NCBI GenBank assembly: GCA_040770645.1
Contig: JAXGIS010000007.1
Coordinates: 1 to 64,000, forward strand
Origin: JAAYZX01 sp040770645
Lineage (GTDB): Bacteria > Actinomycetota > Thermoleophilia > RBG-16-64-13
Reading direction: 5' to 3'
DNA length: 64,000 nucleotides
In this document: positions 45,101 to 54,182 of the stretch, one piece after another
Layout: the number at the start of each line of letters is the position of its first letter
Position numbering within the stretch: position 1 is the stretch's first letter
Notes under the pieces: generated by a model
What the model was told of the DNA's origin: nothing
Database searches by the model: none
What the model saw: the letters and a program-made list of their open reading frames with translations, nothing else
Program-made: the position numbers and the translations under genes

Positions 45101-45406
45101 TACGGTCGCAAGATCCTGCAGGCGGCCCGGGTGGCCGGCCGTCATCCCCGCCTGCACCTCATCTACATCACCAACTTCAAGTGCGGGCCGGATTCGTATA
45201 TCAAGCAGTTCATGCGCAAGGCCGCCCGTGACCCCTTCCTGGTGCTCCAGTTCGATGAGCACAGTAACGACGCCGGCGCCATGACCCGGGTGGAGGCCTA
45301 CCTGGACAGCAAGGGCTTCTTGCGTTGGTGGTCGCGGGAAGGAGCGGGCAGAACGTCCGCCCACGACGATACTTGCCGGCTCGCCGCCGAGGGGAGGTCA
45401 CGATGA
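42116..45406 (+). CDS. Large acyl-CoA dehydratase activase with two BadF/HgdC ATPase domains and a C-terminal dehydratase-like domain
   Basis: An intact 1096-residue protein. Two ASKHA-fold BadF/BadG/BcrA/HgdC domains occur in tandem: ~1-290 (GIDIGCISVKMALVG, CAAGTGSFMDQQANRL) and ~385-650 (GVDVGSVSTNLVVLDSQGN, CAAGTGSFLEEQAEKLGI). Each CAAGTGSF cysteine binds the [4Fe-4S] cluster of the activator dimer. Then a cysteine motif CKGCTNECDIRQF (~680) and a HgdB-like (DUF2229) domain to the end, with CFPIRAAHGHVAWLLEQGVD and NFKCGPDSY. The family couples ATP hydrolysis to low-potential electron transfer. Its substrate is unknown. It overlaps the next gene by ATGA. Confidence 0.9.
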   Translation: MATLGIDIGCISVKMALVGLPDEAALFDTLARGGNGVHEGLFLDPAAAGGVSPASGTPPLLVTRYRRIKGNPAQAALELLTQIGESLPAGTITGVRMTGTGSRILADRLGIAFENEFKAIARAVTTLHPDVRYVFEMGGETSKFIELDESSEPGYVGIADYQTNGDCAAGTGSFMDQQANRLLYDIEDVGEIVLAAGKAATVAGRCSVFAKSDMIHAQQKGYQPPEVLKGLCDAVVRNFRGAIARGKKIDGTVAFIGGVAANEGATEAMRATFSLSEDQMFVPTYYAWMGAIGAAMLEADKAATDAAESETSTAAPFHLDLAPLQDLRITGVPTSPALSMERVILLRDRVRTTEQPTVGTLGAAAAGAATVNAAAADDAAAETPSETPIDAYLGVDVGSVSTNLVVLDSQGNVLKEIYTKTDGRPVEVVNRGLQEIWEEMGPRLNIRGVGTTGSGRELIGELIGADIVTDEITAHKTGSTFIGDTLLDGRRPDTIFEIGGQDSKFISLEDGIVVDFAMNQACAAGTGSFLEEQAEKLGINIIGEFAELALSSPAPIRLGERCTVFMERDVNSYLQRGAEKRDLVAGLAYSIVHNYLNRLVAGRKIGDTIYFQGGTAYNDSVAAAFTEVLRKEIIVPPHNGVLGAVGIALLAREKAETTGTPTRFRGWDLDQVEYTVKEFTCKGCTNECDIRQFTIGGEKTYWGDKCSDRYRKRAKVEKQPVIPDLPALRERLLFAYVTTDEAVDTTGPVRSGSGSTRGTVGIPRSMYSFDRLPFWATLFKDLGFDLLVSGQTDRLIKEAGIESSVAEPCFPIRAAHGHVAWLLEQGVDHLFLPNMLNEETDTPEVESHACAWGQTLPFVVMAAPAFESHAHRFLYPTVHFRRGPDYVRRTLADYLRPLGLRRAEVERAVDRAYEAQAEFRAALVRAGADALALLAEHDELGVVLIGRPYNMYDPGLNMDLPAKLRRLYGVNVIPMDFLPLWEEDTRDITPNMFWNYGRKILQAARVAGRHPRLHLIYITNFKCGPDSYIKQFMRKAARDPFLVLQFDEHSNDAGAMTRVEAYLDSKGFLRWWSREGAGRTSAHDDTCRLAAEGRSR

Positions 45407-46841
45407 ACCGGTCGAGCGCAGAAGCCACCGGGGGCAACGGCCACGGGAAAGACGAGGAAGCGCGGGAAGCTTTGACCACGATCAATGCGTTGAGCGGAAG
45501 GTACCGCAACCCACCTCTGCCCACGGAGCCGACGAATCCGCGTTCGTCAACGATGACCTCGACCTGACCGGTCGCACCATGTACATCCCCCACATGCCGT
45601 ATGGGGGCTCCAGGCTGTTTGCGGCGGCTTTCCGCTCCATCGGTATAGACGGCCGGGTGGTGCCGCACGCCGACGCCCTCACCCTCGAGATTGGCGGCAA
45701 GTACACCTCGGGTGAAGAGTGCTATCCACAGAAGATCGTAACCGGTGACTTCATGAAGCTGCTGGAAGTCGACAAACTCGACCCCAACAAAGTCGCCTTC
45801 CTGCTCCCCACCGCAAACGGTCCATGCCGCTTCGGTCAGTACGCGGGCCTGCAACGCCAGTTACTCGACGAGCAGGGCTATCACGACATCCCCCTGGTGT
45901 CTCTGTCATCGGTCGATGGCTACAAGGGCATCGGCCGGCACGCGCCCGAGCTGATCCGCACCGCCTGGCGGGCGCTCGTAGTCAGCGACATACTCATGAA
46001 GTGCCTACTGATGACCCGCCCCTATGAGGTGCACGCGGGTGACACCGATCGAGTCTACCTCGATGCGATCGCGGCATGCGAAGCCGAGTTTGAGATACCC
46101 GGTCTCAGTCACAAAGAACGTCTGGCCCGGTTGGTGCAGGTGCTGCCGCGTCTCAGAGATCGATTCCGCGCCGTCTCGGTCAGAAACGAGGATCGTCCGC
46201 TCATCGGCGTGGTGGGTGAGATTTTCACCCGCCTGAACAGCTTCGCCAATCAGGAGATCATCCGCCATCTGGAGGCGGCGGGAGCCGAGTGCTGGCTGGC
46301 CGGGGTGGCCGAATGGATCTGGTACACCAACGAGGAGCAGTTCCGGCGCCTGCGTGAGGAGCGTCGCCGTGCCAGCAAGAACTGGCTCAGGGCCTTCCTC
46401 ACCAAGCAGGTCATGGAGAGAGACGAAAAGATTCTATACGAACCCTTCAGCGAGGACTTTCGTGGCTACGACGAACCGCATGTCCCGCACCTCCTGAAGT
46501 TGTCGCACCCGTACCTGCCGGCCGCGGGGTGCGGCGGGGAGATGGTGCTATCCACCGGTGGCAGCATCTACTTCTACGAAATCGGTGCAGACGGCATCGC
46601 CGACATCAGTCCTTTCAGCTGCATGAACGCCATCATCACCGAGGCCGTGTATCCCAAGGTGAGCCGGGAGCACGATGGCTTCCCCATGCGCATGTTCTAC
46701 TTTGACGGCACGCAGAGCGACCTGGACCGCGACGTAGGCATCTTCTTGGAGTTGGCTCGTACCTACAAACGGCGCAAGAAGCGGCCCCGGCGCGCGGTGG
46801 GTCGCAGGCCCGTGCCGGAAACATCGCCGGTGCGCCGCTAG
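45403..46841 (+). CDS. 2-hydroxyacyl-CoA dehydratase (HgdB-like) protein, second part of the activase system, one frameshift
   Basis: From 45579 the frame is clean (420 residues). The ATG at 45403 overlaps the upstream stop (ATGA), and an open reading of 55 codons runs from it in another frame. The gap is bridged by a frame change near 45525 (then ADESAFVNDDLDLTGRTMYI), so the real gene probably starts at 45403. Motifs: GGKYTSGEECYPQKIVTGDF, PTANGPCRFGQYAGLQRQLL, IGVVGEIFTRLNSFANQEII and SPFSCMNAIITEAVYPKVSR. These cysteines could hold an iron-sulfur cluster. In many anaerobes the two parts form a single ~1400-residue chain; here they are split. Confidence 0.85.
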
Positions 46842-46879
46842 ATACACAGCCACTCCAGCCATCTACAGGGAGAGCCTGT

Positions 46880-49510
46880 TTGTTCAGTCGCCTAGGAAGC
46901 TGGTGCGGCCGGTATAGATGGGCTGTGGTCGCCGCCTGGGTGGTCACTGCCATCCTCCTGAGCGTACTCGCCCCCGACATCAACAAGGTGGCGGTCAACG
47001 ATCAGCGGGCTTTCCTACCCACTGGGGTCCCCAGCCTACAAGCCGCACAGCTTCTCAGGGCCCACTTCCCCGAGCGCATGTCGAGCAACAGCGCCGTGGG
47101 GGTCGTGGACGCGGGGCCGGGACACAAGGTCACCACAGGCCCCGCTTGGGAATATGTGGAGCAGCTCACCACACGCTTCCAGGCCCTGGTCGGCGAAGGG
47201 ACACTCAGCCGGGTGGTATCACCCGCTGCCGCCGACGAACAGACCGCCAAGGCGCTCATCAGTCCGGATGGTCAAGTGGCCATCGTGATCGTCTCTTTCG
47301 CTGAGGCGGTGGCCGGAGATGAGGGCAACGCGCGAGTGGCTCATGCAGAGGCCCAGTTGAACCCCGCTCCCACCGGGGTGAGCGCGTACCTCACAGGAGA
47401 TGCAGCAGTTTTGGCCGCCTACGATCACGCCGCCCGCAGCAGCGTTGACTCCACAACGTGGCTCACCATTCTCCTAGTGGTGGTCATACTGTTGATCGTC
47501 TACCGATCGCCCGTGAGCCCTTTGATACCACTCTTCACCATCGGCCTGGCCTATCTGATCTCCCGGGGGGTCATCGCCCTACTGGGCGCGCACTGGTGGA
47601 CCATATCCGGCTACACCAACGTGTTCATCATCGTGGTGCTCTTCGGCGCGGGGACCGACTACTGCCTCTTCCTGATCAGCCGTTTCCGCGAGGAGATGGC
47701 CGTGGATCACTCCACGCTCCCGGCAGTGGCCCGCACGGTCGGCGCCGTGGGCGAGACCATCACCTCCAGTGCCGCCACGGTGATAGTGGGGCTATCCACC
47801 ATGGCCTTCGCCGAACTCGGCCTCTACAACGCCTCCGGACCCAGCGTGGCCATTGCCGTTCTCATCGCCTTGGTGGCGGGGCTGACGCTCACACCCGCAT
47901 TGCTTGCCATCTTGGGTGATAAGGCGTTCTGGCCGCGCAGGGCGCGCCGCTTCACCGAAGGCGGGTTCTGGTCTTGGTGGTCAAACTGGGTCACACGCCA
48001 CCCCGTGTGGGTGCTCGCAGTGGTAGTGGCGCTCCTGGCCCCTCTCGCCGTATACGGACAAGGTCTGAAGCGGGACTTCGACTTGGTGGCCGACCTCTCC
48101 AGTGACACCCCGGCAGTGCGCGGTTTCAACACCCTGGCCACCCACCTGGATGCCGGGGCCACATCACCCCTCACCGCCCTCCTCCGCGACCCTGCCGGTT
48201 TCGACACGCCGGCCGGTCTGGCGCGCTTGGCACAGATGGAAGCAAAGATCGCAACTGCGGCCAACGTGGGGCAGGTGACGGGTTTCACCTCCCTCCTCGC
48301 CGAAAGCGGCACGCTGCGCGTCCATGACCAACTGAGCGGCCTGGTAGGCCTCGTGCGGCGGGGGGAAGAGCAACTGCGCTCCACCGGCGGCGGCGCCTCC
48401 ATCTCGGAGCAGGCCTTGCAGGAAGCCGCCGACGGGCTCGTGGAATTGGGTATGTACCTGCGCCAACTGGCCGTAGAGTATCCGGAGATCATCCGCAATC
48501 CCGGCTTCATCGAGTCCGTGGAGGCACTCACCACCCTCGCCACAGTGGCGGGGATGGACGCCCCGATGTTCGGGGTCGGGGGCGCGTTGGGGCAAGATGA
48601 TGCGACAACCGACGCCCCCTCGATGAGCGCCGGCGTAACCGTGGGTGGCCCGGTAGATCCGAGTGCCGTGGTGCCGCAACTGGCCCGTTTGACCCACGGT
48701 CTGGAGACGCTGGGTCACAACTTCGCGTCACATCCCGACTCCCTCATGTTGCCCCACATCTACCTGGAGCAGAACGAAGGCCTCCGAGCTCTGACGCAGG
48801 CCTACCTCTCGCCCGACAAGACGGTTGCCCGTATCAGCGTGATTCTCACCGTTGGGCCCTACACCGACGCAGCCATGGACACCGTACGCCAACTGCGCAA
48901 CGTGGTGGAGCAGGGATCTTCCCCCGGGCTTCTGGACGGCACTTCCGCCATCATGACCGACCTGCGCGAGGCCTCCGGTCGGGACATGACCCGCGCCCTG
49001 GTTTCGGTACTGCTGGGCATCATGCTGGTGCTGGTGTGGCTACTGCGTTCACTGGTGGCCCCTGTCTACCTGCTGGCCACCATCCTGCTGTCGTACTTGT
49101 CCACACTGGGTATTGTGCGCTTGGTGTTCAGCGATCTGCTGCGGGCCCCGGGAATCACCTGGTGGGTGCCCATGTTCATGTTCGTCATGTTGGTGGCGCT
49201 CGGCATGGACTACAACATCTTCCTCATGGGCCGGGTCAAAGAGGAAGTAGCTGCACTCGGTAACCTGTCAGGCATCCCACGAGCCGTGACGCGTACCGGA
49301 GCCATCATCACTTCTGCGGGGATCATCGTGGCCGGCACTTTCTCCGCCATGATGAGCGCCGACATCTTGGGACTCGTGCAGATCGGCTTCGCCGTCACTG
49401 TGGGCATCCTGCTCGATACCTTCGTAGTGAGGACCGCTCTGGTACCGGCCATCGCCGTGTTACTGGGCCGCTGGAGCTGGTGGCCACGACTCCGTGCGCT
49501 AAAGGGGTGA
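46880..49510 (+). CDS. MMPL-family RND transporter
   Basis: An intact 876-residue RND-superfamily protein of the MmpL type. Two symmetric halves each have a large extracytoplasmic loop and a helix bundle. The conserved proton-relay segments are GAGTDYCLFLISRFREEMA in the first half and ALGMDYNIFLMGRVKEEVAA in the second. The N-terminal helix is WAVVAAWVVTAILLSVLAPD. The start codon is TTG 46880. Family members export lipids or hydrophobic compounds, sometimes with cell-envelope roles. Its cargo is not evident from neighbours. It follows the activase genes by 38 bp and could share their transcript. Confidence 0.9.
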   Translation: MFSRLGSWCGRYRWAVVAAWVVTAILLSVLAPDINKVAVNDQRAFLPTGVPSLQAAQLLRAHFPERMSSNSAVGVVDAGPGHKVTTGPAWEYVEQLTTRFQALVGEGTLSRVVSPAAADEQTAKALISPDGQVAIVIVSFAEAVAGDEGNARVAHAEAQLNPAPTGVSAYLTGDAAVLAAYDHAARSSVDSTTWLTILLVVVILLIVYRSPVSPLIPLFTIGLAYLISRGVIALLGAHWWTISGYTNVFIIVVLFGAGTDYCLFLISRFREEMAVDHSTLPAVARTVGAVGETITSSAATVIVGLSTMAFAELGLYNASGPSVAIAVLIALVAGLTLTPALLAILGDKAFWPRRARRFTEGGFWSWWSNWVTRHPVWVLAVVVALLAPLAVYGQGLKRDFDLVADLSSDTPAVRGFNTLATHLDAGATSPLTALLRDPAGFDTPAGLARLAQMEAKIATAANVGQVTGFTSLLAESGTLRVHDQLSGLVGLVRRGEEQLRSTGGGASISEQALQEAADGLVELGMYLRQLAVEYPEIIRNPGFIESVEALTTLATVAGMDAPMFGVGGALGQDDATTDAPSMSAGVTVGGPVDPSAVVPQLARLTHGLETLGHNFASHPDSLMLPHIYLEQNEGLRALTQAYLSPDKTVARISVILTVGPYTDAAMDTVRQLRNVVEQGSSPGLLDGTSAIMTDLREASGRDMTRALVSVLLGIMLVLVWLLRSLVAPVYLLATILLSYLSTLGIVRLVFSDLLRAPGITWWVPMFMFVMLVALGMDYNIFLMGRVKEEVAALGNLSGIPRAVTRTGAIITSAGIIVAGTFSAMMSADILGLVQIGFAVTVGILLDTFVVRTALVPAIAVLLGRWSWWPRLRALKG

Positions 49511-49663
49511 GGGGCGACCCAACCCGGATGATATTATTGGTTACTGGCAGATGAATCCACCGTATCGAGACAAACCGGCAGACTCAGTCTCCTCACCGGT
49601 TACCGGCCCATCTCAGGAACCCACAATGCCAGTGCCCCCCTTCTCTGACAGCCAGGTGGCTTG

Positions 49664-50686
49664 ATGTCCACAGAAACCGTGTTGCTCATCGCCGTGGTGA
49701 CCATGGCCCTGCTGTTCGATGTCATGAATGGCTTCCACGACGGCTGCAACGCGGTCTCCACCGTCATCTACACAGGGGCGCTCAAACCTCGCACCGCCAT
49801 CATGATGTCGGCCGCGTTCACCTTCCTCGGCCCATTGGTCATGGGCATCGCCGTAGCCAAGACCATTGGGGGCGTCATCGACGCCTCGGACGCCTCGGCC
49901 CACCTGGTCATAGCGGCCTTGTTCGGAGCGCTCCTGTGGGATCTGCTCACCTGGATCTGGGCGCTTCCGGTCAGCTCCTCACACGCTTTGGTCGGAGGCC
50001 TGCTGGGAGCCGGTCTGGCCGCTATGGGTTCCTCGGGTATCATCTGGGACCGGGTCATCCTCATCTTGGTGTCCCTGGTGGTCTCACCCTTCCTGGGTCT
50101 CCTCACCGGCTACTTCTTCATGTTCGTGACCCAACGTATCGTGAGACTGGTCAAATGGGATCTCGACAAGGCCGACAAGTTCTACAAACGTATGCAGATT
50201 CTATCGGCGGCCTGGGTGTCGTTCAGCCACGGATCAAACGACGCCACCAAGGTAATGGGAATGATCGTACTGTTCCTGGCCTCGAGCCACCAGCTCACGG
50301 TAGACGGTTACATAGACAAGTTCGGCTTCCCCCTCTGGGTCATCTTGTCGGCGGCGGCAGCCATGGCGCTCGGAACCTATCTCGACTATAGATCGATGCG
50401 CATCATTCGCACCGTGGGTGAGCGCCTCTGCAATCTTCACCCCGTAAACGGGTTCAGCGCCGAGGTAGGAGGGGCCGTAATCATCCAGCTCGCGTCGTTC
50501 CTCGGTCTGCCGGTTTCGACCACGCACATCGTCACTTCGTCGGTCACAGGTACGGGGCTACGTGCCGGCCTGACTGGAGTGAGTTGGAAAGTCTTCCGTG
50601 CTATCATCCTAGCTTGGGTGATTACGCTGCCCTTCTGCGCGGGGGTGGCGGCGGCAATGTACTACCTGCTCAACATCTGGCTGTAG
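49664..50686 (+). CDS. pit: PiT-family inorganic phosphate transporter
   Basis: A 340-residue, polytopic Pi transporter. The two PiT signature segments are DVMNGFHDGCNAVSTVIYTG (usual GxxDAANxVAT form, here HDGCNAVST) and AWVSFSHGSNDATKVMGMIV. PVSSSHALVGGLLGAGLAAM and PVSTTHIVTSSVTGTGLRAG are the paired SSSHAL/STTH motifs. ATG 49664 is preferred to the TTG three bases earlier. It is followed after 13 bp by a DUF47 protein, the standard partner pair. Confidence 0.92.
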   Translation: MSTETVLLIAVVTMALLFDVMNGFHDGCNAVSTVIYTGALKPRTAIMMSAAFTFLGPLVMGIAVAKTIGGVIDASDASAHLVIAALFGALLWDLLTWIWALPVSSSHALVGGLLGAGLAAMGSSGIIWDRVILILVSLVVSPFLGLLTGYFFMFVTQRIVRLVKWDLDKADKFYKRMQILSAAWVSFSHGSNDATKVMGMIVLFLASSHQLTVDGYIDKFGFPLWVILSAAAAMALGTYLDYRSMRIIRTVGERLCNLHPVNGFSAEVGGAVIIQLASFLGLPVSTTHIVTSSVTGTGLRAGLTGVSWKVFRAIILAWVITLPFCAGVAAAMYYLLNIWL

Positions 50687-50699
50687 GGAGGGGTAAACG

Positions 50700-51419
50700 G
50701 TGGCCGAGCGGTCGTCGAGGTGGAGACGCATCAGACAGGCCCTGGGGGGCGAGAGTCAGCTCGGTTCCGCCATCGCCCACCTGTCGCGCGAGCGTGAGAC
50801 GCAGGTGCTCCAGCAACTCGATGAGTTCTCCAAGCAGGTGGTGGTAGTAGTGGAGAATCTCCACGAGATGGTGCGCCGTTTCGCCGCGGGCGCCACCACG
50901 GAGTTGCACGCCGCCGCTATGGAGATCGACCGGCTCGAGAGCAAGGCCGACGTCCTGAAAGCCGAGATGCTCGATCGGCTCTCCATGGGTGGCTTGTTTT
51001 TCATGGCCACGGCGGACGTGTCACGCTTGGTCACCTCCATGGACAAGATCGCCAACTTGGCGGTGGGCGCCGCCGACCGCATCGCCATGCGGCCATTGGA
51101 TCTGCCCCAGCCGTTCAAGGACAACATCGTGGAACTGGCCCGGATCGACACACAGGCAGCGGCCCGCCTCTGCGACGCGGTACTCGCCCTCAGTCGGGAC
51201 CTGCGCGACGCCTTCGCCCTCTCCAAGCAGGTCGCCAAACTCGAGAGCGAAGCCGACGCCGTCTTCAAGGAATCCTACCTGATGCTCCTCGATATGGACA
51301 TCGACTACAAGACGTTCTTGCAGGCCAACGCCATCATCGACCGCTTGGAATCCATTGCCGATACCTGCCACCAGAACGCGGAGCTTCTGCGTCACTTGAT
51401 ACTCGAATACATCGGATGA
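50700..51419 (+). CDS. DUF47 (PhoU-like) protein, partner of the phosphate transporter
   Basis: A 239-residue, all-helical protein of the DUF47/TIGR00153 family, related to PhoU. Two similar helical halves are visible: LHAAAMEIDRLESKADVLKA and QVAKLESEADAVFKESYLML, with the E-x-x-A-D metal-binding pattern in each. GTG start with a GGAGGGG site upstream. Such proteins regulate the adjacent PiT transporter, which is encoded 13 bp upstream. The frame is clean. Confidence 0.88.
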   Translation: MAERSSRWRRIRQALGGESQLGSAIAHLSRERETQVLQQLDEFSKQVVVVVENLHEMVRRFAAGATTELHAAAMEIDRLESKADVLKAEMLDRLSMGGLFFMATADVSRLVTSMDKIANLAVGAADRIAMRPLDLPQPFKDNIVELARIDTQAAARLCDAVLALSRDLRDAFALSKQVAKLESEADAVFKESYLMLLDMDIDYKTFLQANAIIDRLESIADTCHQNAELLRHLILEYIG

Positions 51420-51443
51420 AACCAATGCCGGCCCCAGAATGCT

Positions 51444-51479
51444 TTGAGGCCCGGCCCCCAGCTGGGGGCCGGGCCTCAA
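51444..51479. terminator. 36-bp perfect palindrome (bidirectional terminator)
   Basis: Eighteen-base arms meeting at 51461/51462 with no spacer, between the convergent DUF47 and NifU-like genes. Outer pairs are A/T so that each transcript would read a short stem-flanking tail. Confidence 0.7.
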
Positions 51480-51502
51480 TCATTGGCCGGTGTGTCTCGG
51501 CG

Positions 51503-51727
51503 CTAAACCGACTCGACCGCGGTGACTTCAGGCACAACCTGCTTGAGCACCTTCTCCACGCCGTTCTTGAGCGTTATCTGCGACATAGGGCACCCGACAC
51601 AGGCGCCCACCAGTTTCACACTGACTACACCCGTAGCTTCATCGACGCCGACGAGTTCGATGTCGCCGCCATCGTTCTGGAGCGCCGGACGGATCATGTC
51701 CAGAGCCTGCTCCACTTGCTCTTTCAT
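51503..51727 (-). CDS. NifU C-terminal-like iron-sulfur scaffold protein
   Basis: A 74-residue free-standing NifU C-terminal (NFU) domain. The start at 51727 is preceded by GAGGAAG. It shows MIRPALQNDGGDIELVGVD and the scaffold motif VGACVGCPMSQITLKNGVE, whose CxxC binds a [4Fe-4S] or [2Fe-2S] cluster at the dimer interface. It would carry clusters to the many Fe-S proteins in this window. Downstream of thiolase by ~180 bp with a hairpin between, so it probably has its own promoter. Confidence 0.9.
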   Translation of the reverse strand: MKEQVEQALDMIRPALQNDGGDIELVGVDEATGVVSVKLVGACVGCPMSQITLKNGVEKVLKQVVPEVTAVESV

Positions 51728-51801
51728 TCTGTCTTCCTCCTCGGGCGCCCGGTAGAGCGCCGCCACGGCGGTATTCACATTGCAACGCTATTGTCCACAG
51801 C

Positions 51802-51834
51802 GCGGCGGCCGGTCCCACCGGGACCGGCCGCCGC
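51802..51834. terminator. Terminator hairpin downstream of thiolase
   Basis: A 15-bp perfect stem (51802-51816 with 51820-51834) around a 3-base loop, located 70 bp past the thiolase stop in the direction of its transcription. Confidence 0.6.
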
Positions 51835-51905
51835 CACTTCCCAAATCCACCCGGATCGCGTCTGGATCCACGGCGCGCGCGTGTCGGCCGCGCGCGGACC
51901 AGATG

Positions 51906-53091
51906 CTACTTCTCCCGCCGCAGGATAATGGCCGTACCCTGCCCGCCACCGATGCACATGGTGGCGAGTCCGAGATCTTTCTCCTCCTGCAACATCTGGT
52001 ACAGCAGGGTAGTCACGATGCGTGCGCCCGACGCCCCGATGGGGTGACCAAGAGCGATAGCCCCGCCACGGAGGTTGATCTTCTCCAACTCGAAGCCGGG
52101 CAGCTCGTTGGCCACGGCCCCACACTGGGACGCGAAGGCCTCGTTGGCCTCGATCACGTCCATGTCCTCGATCTTCATACCGGTCTTCTCGAGAACCTTC
52201 TTGGTGGCGTAGTACGGGCCCATACCCATGATGGCCGGGTCCAGGCCGGCTGCTGCGTGCGCCACCACCGTAGCCAAGATTTTCTTGCCGTTCTTCTCGG
52301 CCCACTCGCGCGAGGCCAGCACCAGGCAGGCACCGGCGTCGTTGATGCCCGACGCGTTGCCGGCCGTGACGGTGCCGTCTTTCTTGAAAGCGCCGGGGAG
52401 TTTGGCCATGGCTTCGAGCGTGCTGTCGGGACGGGGATGCTCATCGGTGTCGAAGACCGTCACACCCTTCTTGGTCTTGATTTCAACGGGGACGATCTCC
52501 TCTTTGAAGAGCCCGGCGTCAATTGCTTTCTTCGCCAGCTGTTGGCTGCGGTAGCCGATTCTGTCTTGCTCTTCGCGCCCCACATTGAAGCGCTCGGCCA
52601 CGTTCTCGGCCGTGATGCCCATGTGGTAGTCACCGAACGCGCACCAGATACCGTCCTTAATCATCTCGTCGACCAGGACGCCGTCTCCCATGCGGTAGCC
52701 GCCGCGGGCCTTCGGCACCAAATAGGGCGCCGCGCTCATGTTCTCCATGCCGCCGGCCACGATCACGTCCGCATCCCCACAGCGAATGATCTGATCGGCG
52801 AGCATGACGGAACGCATACTAGAGGCGCATACCTTGTTGACGGTGATGGCCGGGATCTCTTGCGGCAGGCCCGCGTGAATGGCGGCTTGGCGGGCCGGGT
52901 TCTGCCCCAAACCGGCGGTCAGGACATTGCCCATGATGACTTCTTCGATATCCGTATCCGCGACTCCCGCCCGCTTAATGGCTTCACGGATGACGAGCGC
53001 GCCCAACTGCACGGCCGGCACATTGGTGAGAGTGCCAAGGTAGCGTCCCACCGAGTACGGCAGCGCTCAAGATGACGGTTTCGCGGGCCAT
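51906..53091 (-). CDS. Acetyl-CoA acetyltransferase (thiolase), frameshift at the N-terminus
   Basis: About 394 residues of a biosynthetic-type thiolase, condensing or cleaving acetoacetyl-CoA. The start at 53091 (MARETVIL) has a GGAGAGG site; a one-base change near 53065 joins it to the clean frame VGRYLGTLTNVPAVQLGALV. Active-site Cys is in AITVNKVCASSMRSVMLADQ, then DVIEANEAFASQCGAV, IALGHPIGASGARIVTTLLY and MCIGGGQGTAIIL with the second catalytic Cys. Neighbouring genes do not encode a full beta-oxidation or PHB pathway. With the acyl-CoA dehydratase-like system it suggests acyl-CoA chemistry. Confidence 0.92.
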
Positions 53092-53297
53092 GTGCTTCCT
53101 CTCCTTATGATTCGGTCAACGACAAAGCGGGGCCCTGAGGCCCCCAAATGGTGTCTGGCTTGTACGGGGTCACGCCGCCCCAACGGCACAGTCCCGAAAT
53201 CCGATGCCAACGACGTCTCATCCTATCATGCGAGACGCCTTCAGCGGCAGAGATACATGCAGAAGGGCAGATACACCGTACCGGTATGAGCCACGCC

Positions 53298-53342
53298 CGA
53301 GACACGGGGCGCCGGGACCCGCGTCCGGCGCCCCGTGTCTCG
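53298..53342. terminator. Terminator hairpin with an 18-bp stem
   Basis: Perfect stem 53298-53315 with 53325-53342 and a 9-base loop, just past the stop of the small minus-strand gene at 53353. The 260-bp gap to thiolase contains nothing else recognisable. Confidence 0.7.
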
Positions 53343-53352
53343 ACGTCAGCTG

Positions 53353-53583
53353 CTACGTTCGCGGTCTACTGACCACAATCCCCCGACGCGTCAGCATACT
53401 GAGCGTCTCCGGGACCAGTGGCCAGAAGAGTTGCTCGCGCTCCTTGCCCGATTGGCCCGCCCGCGCCACGAAGACGACGGTGAGGCGAATCTCGCCCTCG
53501 ACCTCGTCGGCCATGATCTGATAGCCCTGCTTCAGCCAGTAGTCCAACTGCGCGTCGAACTCCCGTAGCCGGAACGGATCCAT
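53353..53583 (-). CDS. Small hypothetical protein
   Basis: A 76-residue protein beginning MDPFRLREFDAQLDYWLKQG, with AGGAGG 7 bp before the start. It reads as helix, short beta strands (IRLTVVFVARAG) and helix, with no signal or membrane segment. No family is recognised. Monocistronic, with a strong terminator downstream. Confidence 0.65.
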   Translation of the reverse strand: MDPFRLREFDAQLDYWLKQGYQIMADEVEGEIRLTVVFVARAGQSGKEREQLFWPLVPETLSMLTRRGIVVSRPRT

Positions 53584-53720
53584 AGGTATCCTCCTTGGCT
53601 CGTGGGCAACCGGCTTCCGTCACTAAACACCATACCCGCCCATGCACGATTCGAACCAGAAGTCCACGGGCCTACTGCCCCTTCAGTCCAAGCCCGCCGC
53701 CTGCCTCCTTCCCTTCCAGC

Positions 53721-54182
53721 TCACGCCGCGGTCTTCGCCCCTTCCTGTCTACGCCATCCACAACTGTAGAGGAAGTAACCGGCCGAGGCCGGTCCCAAGT
53801 GAGAAAATCGCTCGGCCAACGCCTCGGCCGCCCCTTCGAAATCCTCAGCACTGCCGATGAAATCCAGGTACTTGCGGAAACTGCCGTGCTCTTCCACGAT
53901 ATCGATAAACACTGGAGCGTTGGCCACCACAGCTTCGATCTTGCGTCGGTTGCGAATCACCGACGCGTCAGCCAGAAGTGCCGTGACATCATCTTCCCCC
54001 ATCTGCGCCACGGCAACGGGATCGAAGCCCCGGAAGCCGGCCACCAGACCCGGCCACCGCGCTTCCACCACCTTGGGTCCCAACCCGGCCGAGAAGATGG
54101 CCCGGGACAACAGGCCAAAGTACGACTCGTCCGTACGCGGGTAGTCACCTGCCCGCTGCATCCACGGCTGCCTATCGAACAT
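53721..54182 (-). CDS. tag: DNA-3-methyladenine glycosylase I family protein
   Basis: A 153-residue member of the Tag (3-methyladenine DNA glycosylase I) family of helix-hairpin-helix glycosylases. Family motifs: DESYFGLLSRAIFSAGLGPK with VVEARWPG, and LLADASVIRNRRKIEAVVAN (the RNxxKI motif lining the active site). It is shorter than E. coli Tag (187 aa) and lacks the N-terminal zinc Cys, so it may differ in specificity. The start at 54182 follows GGAGGGA. The frame is clean; an AlkD-like gene lies 2 kb away, so the region has two alkylation-repair enzymes. Confidence 0.82.
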   Translation of the reverse strand: MFDRQPWMQRAGDYPRTDESYFGLLSRAIFSAGLGPKVVEARWPGLVAGFRGFDPVAVAQMGEDDVTALLADASVIRNRRKIEAVVANAPVFIDIVEEHGSFRKYLDFIGSAEDFEGAAEALAERFSHLGPASAGYFLYSCGWRRQEGAKTAA

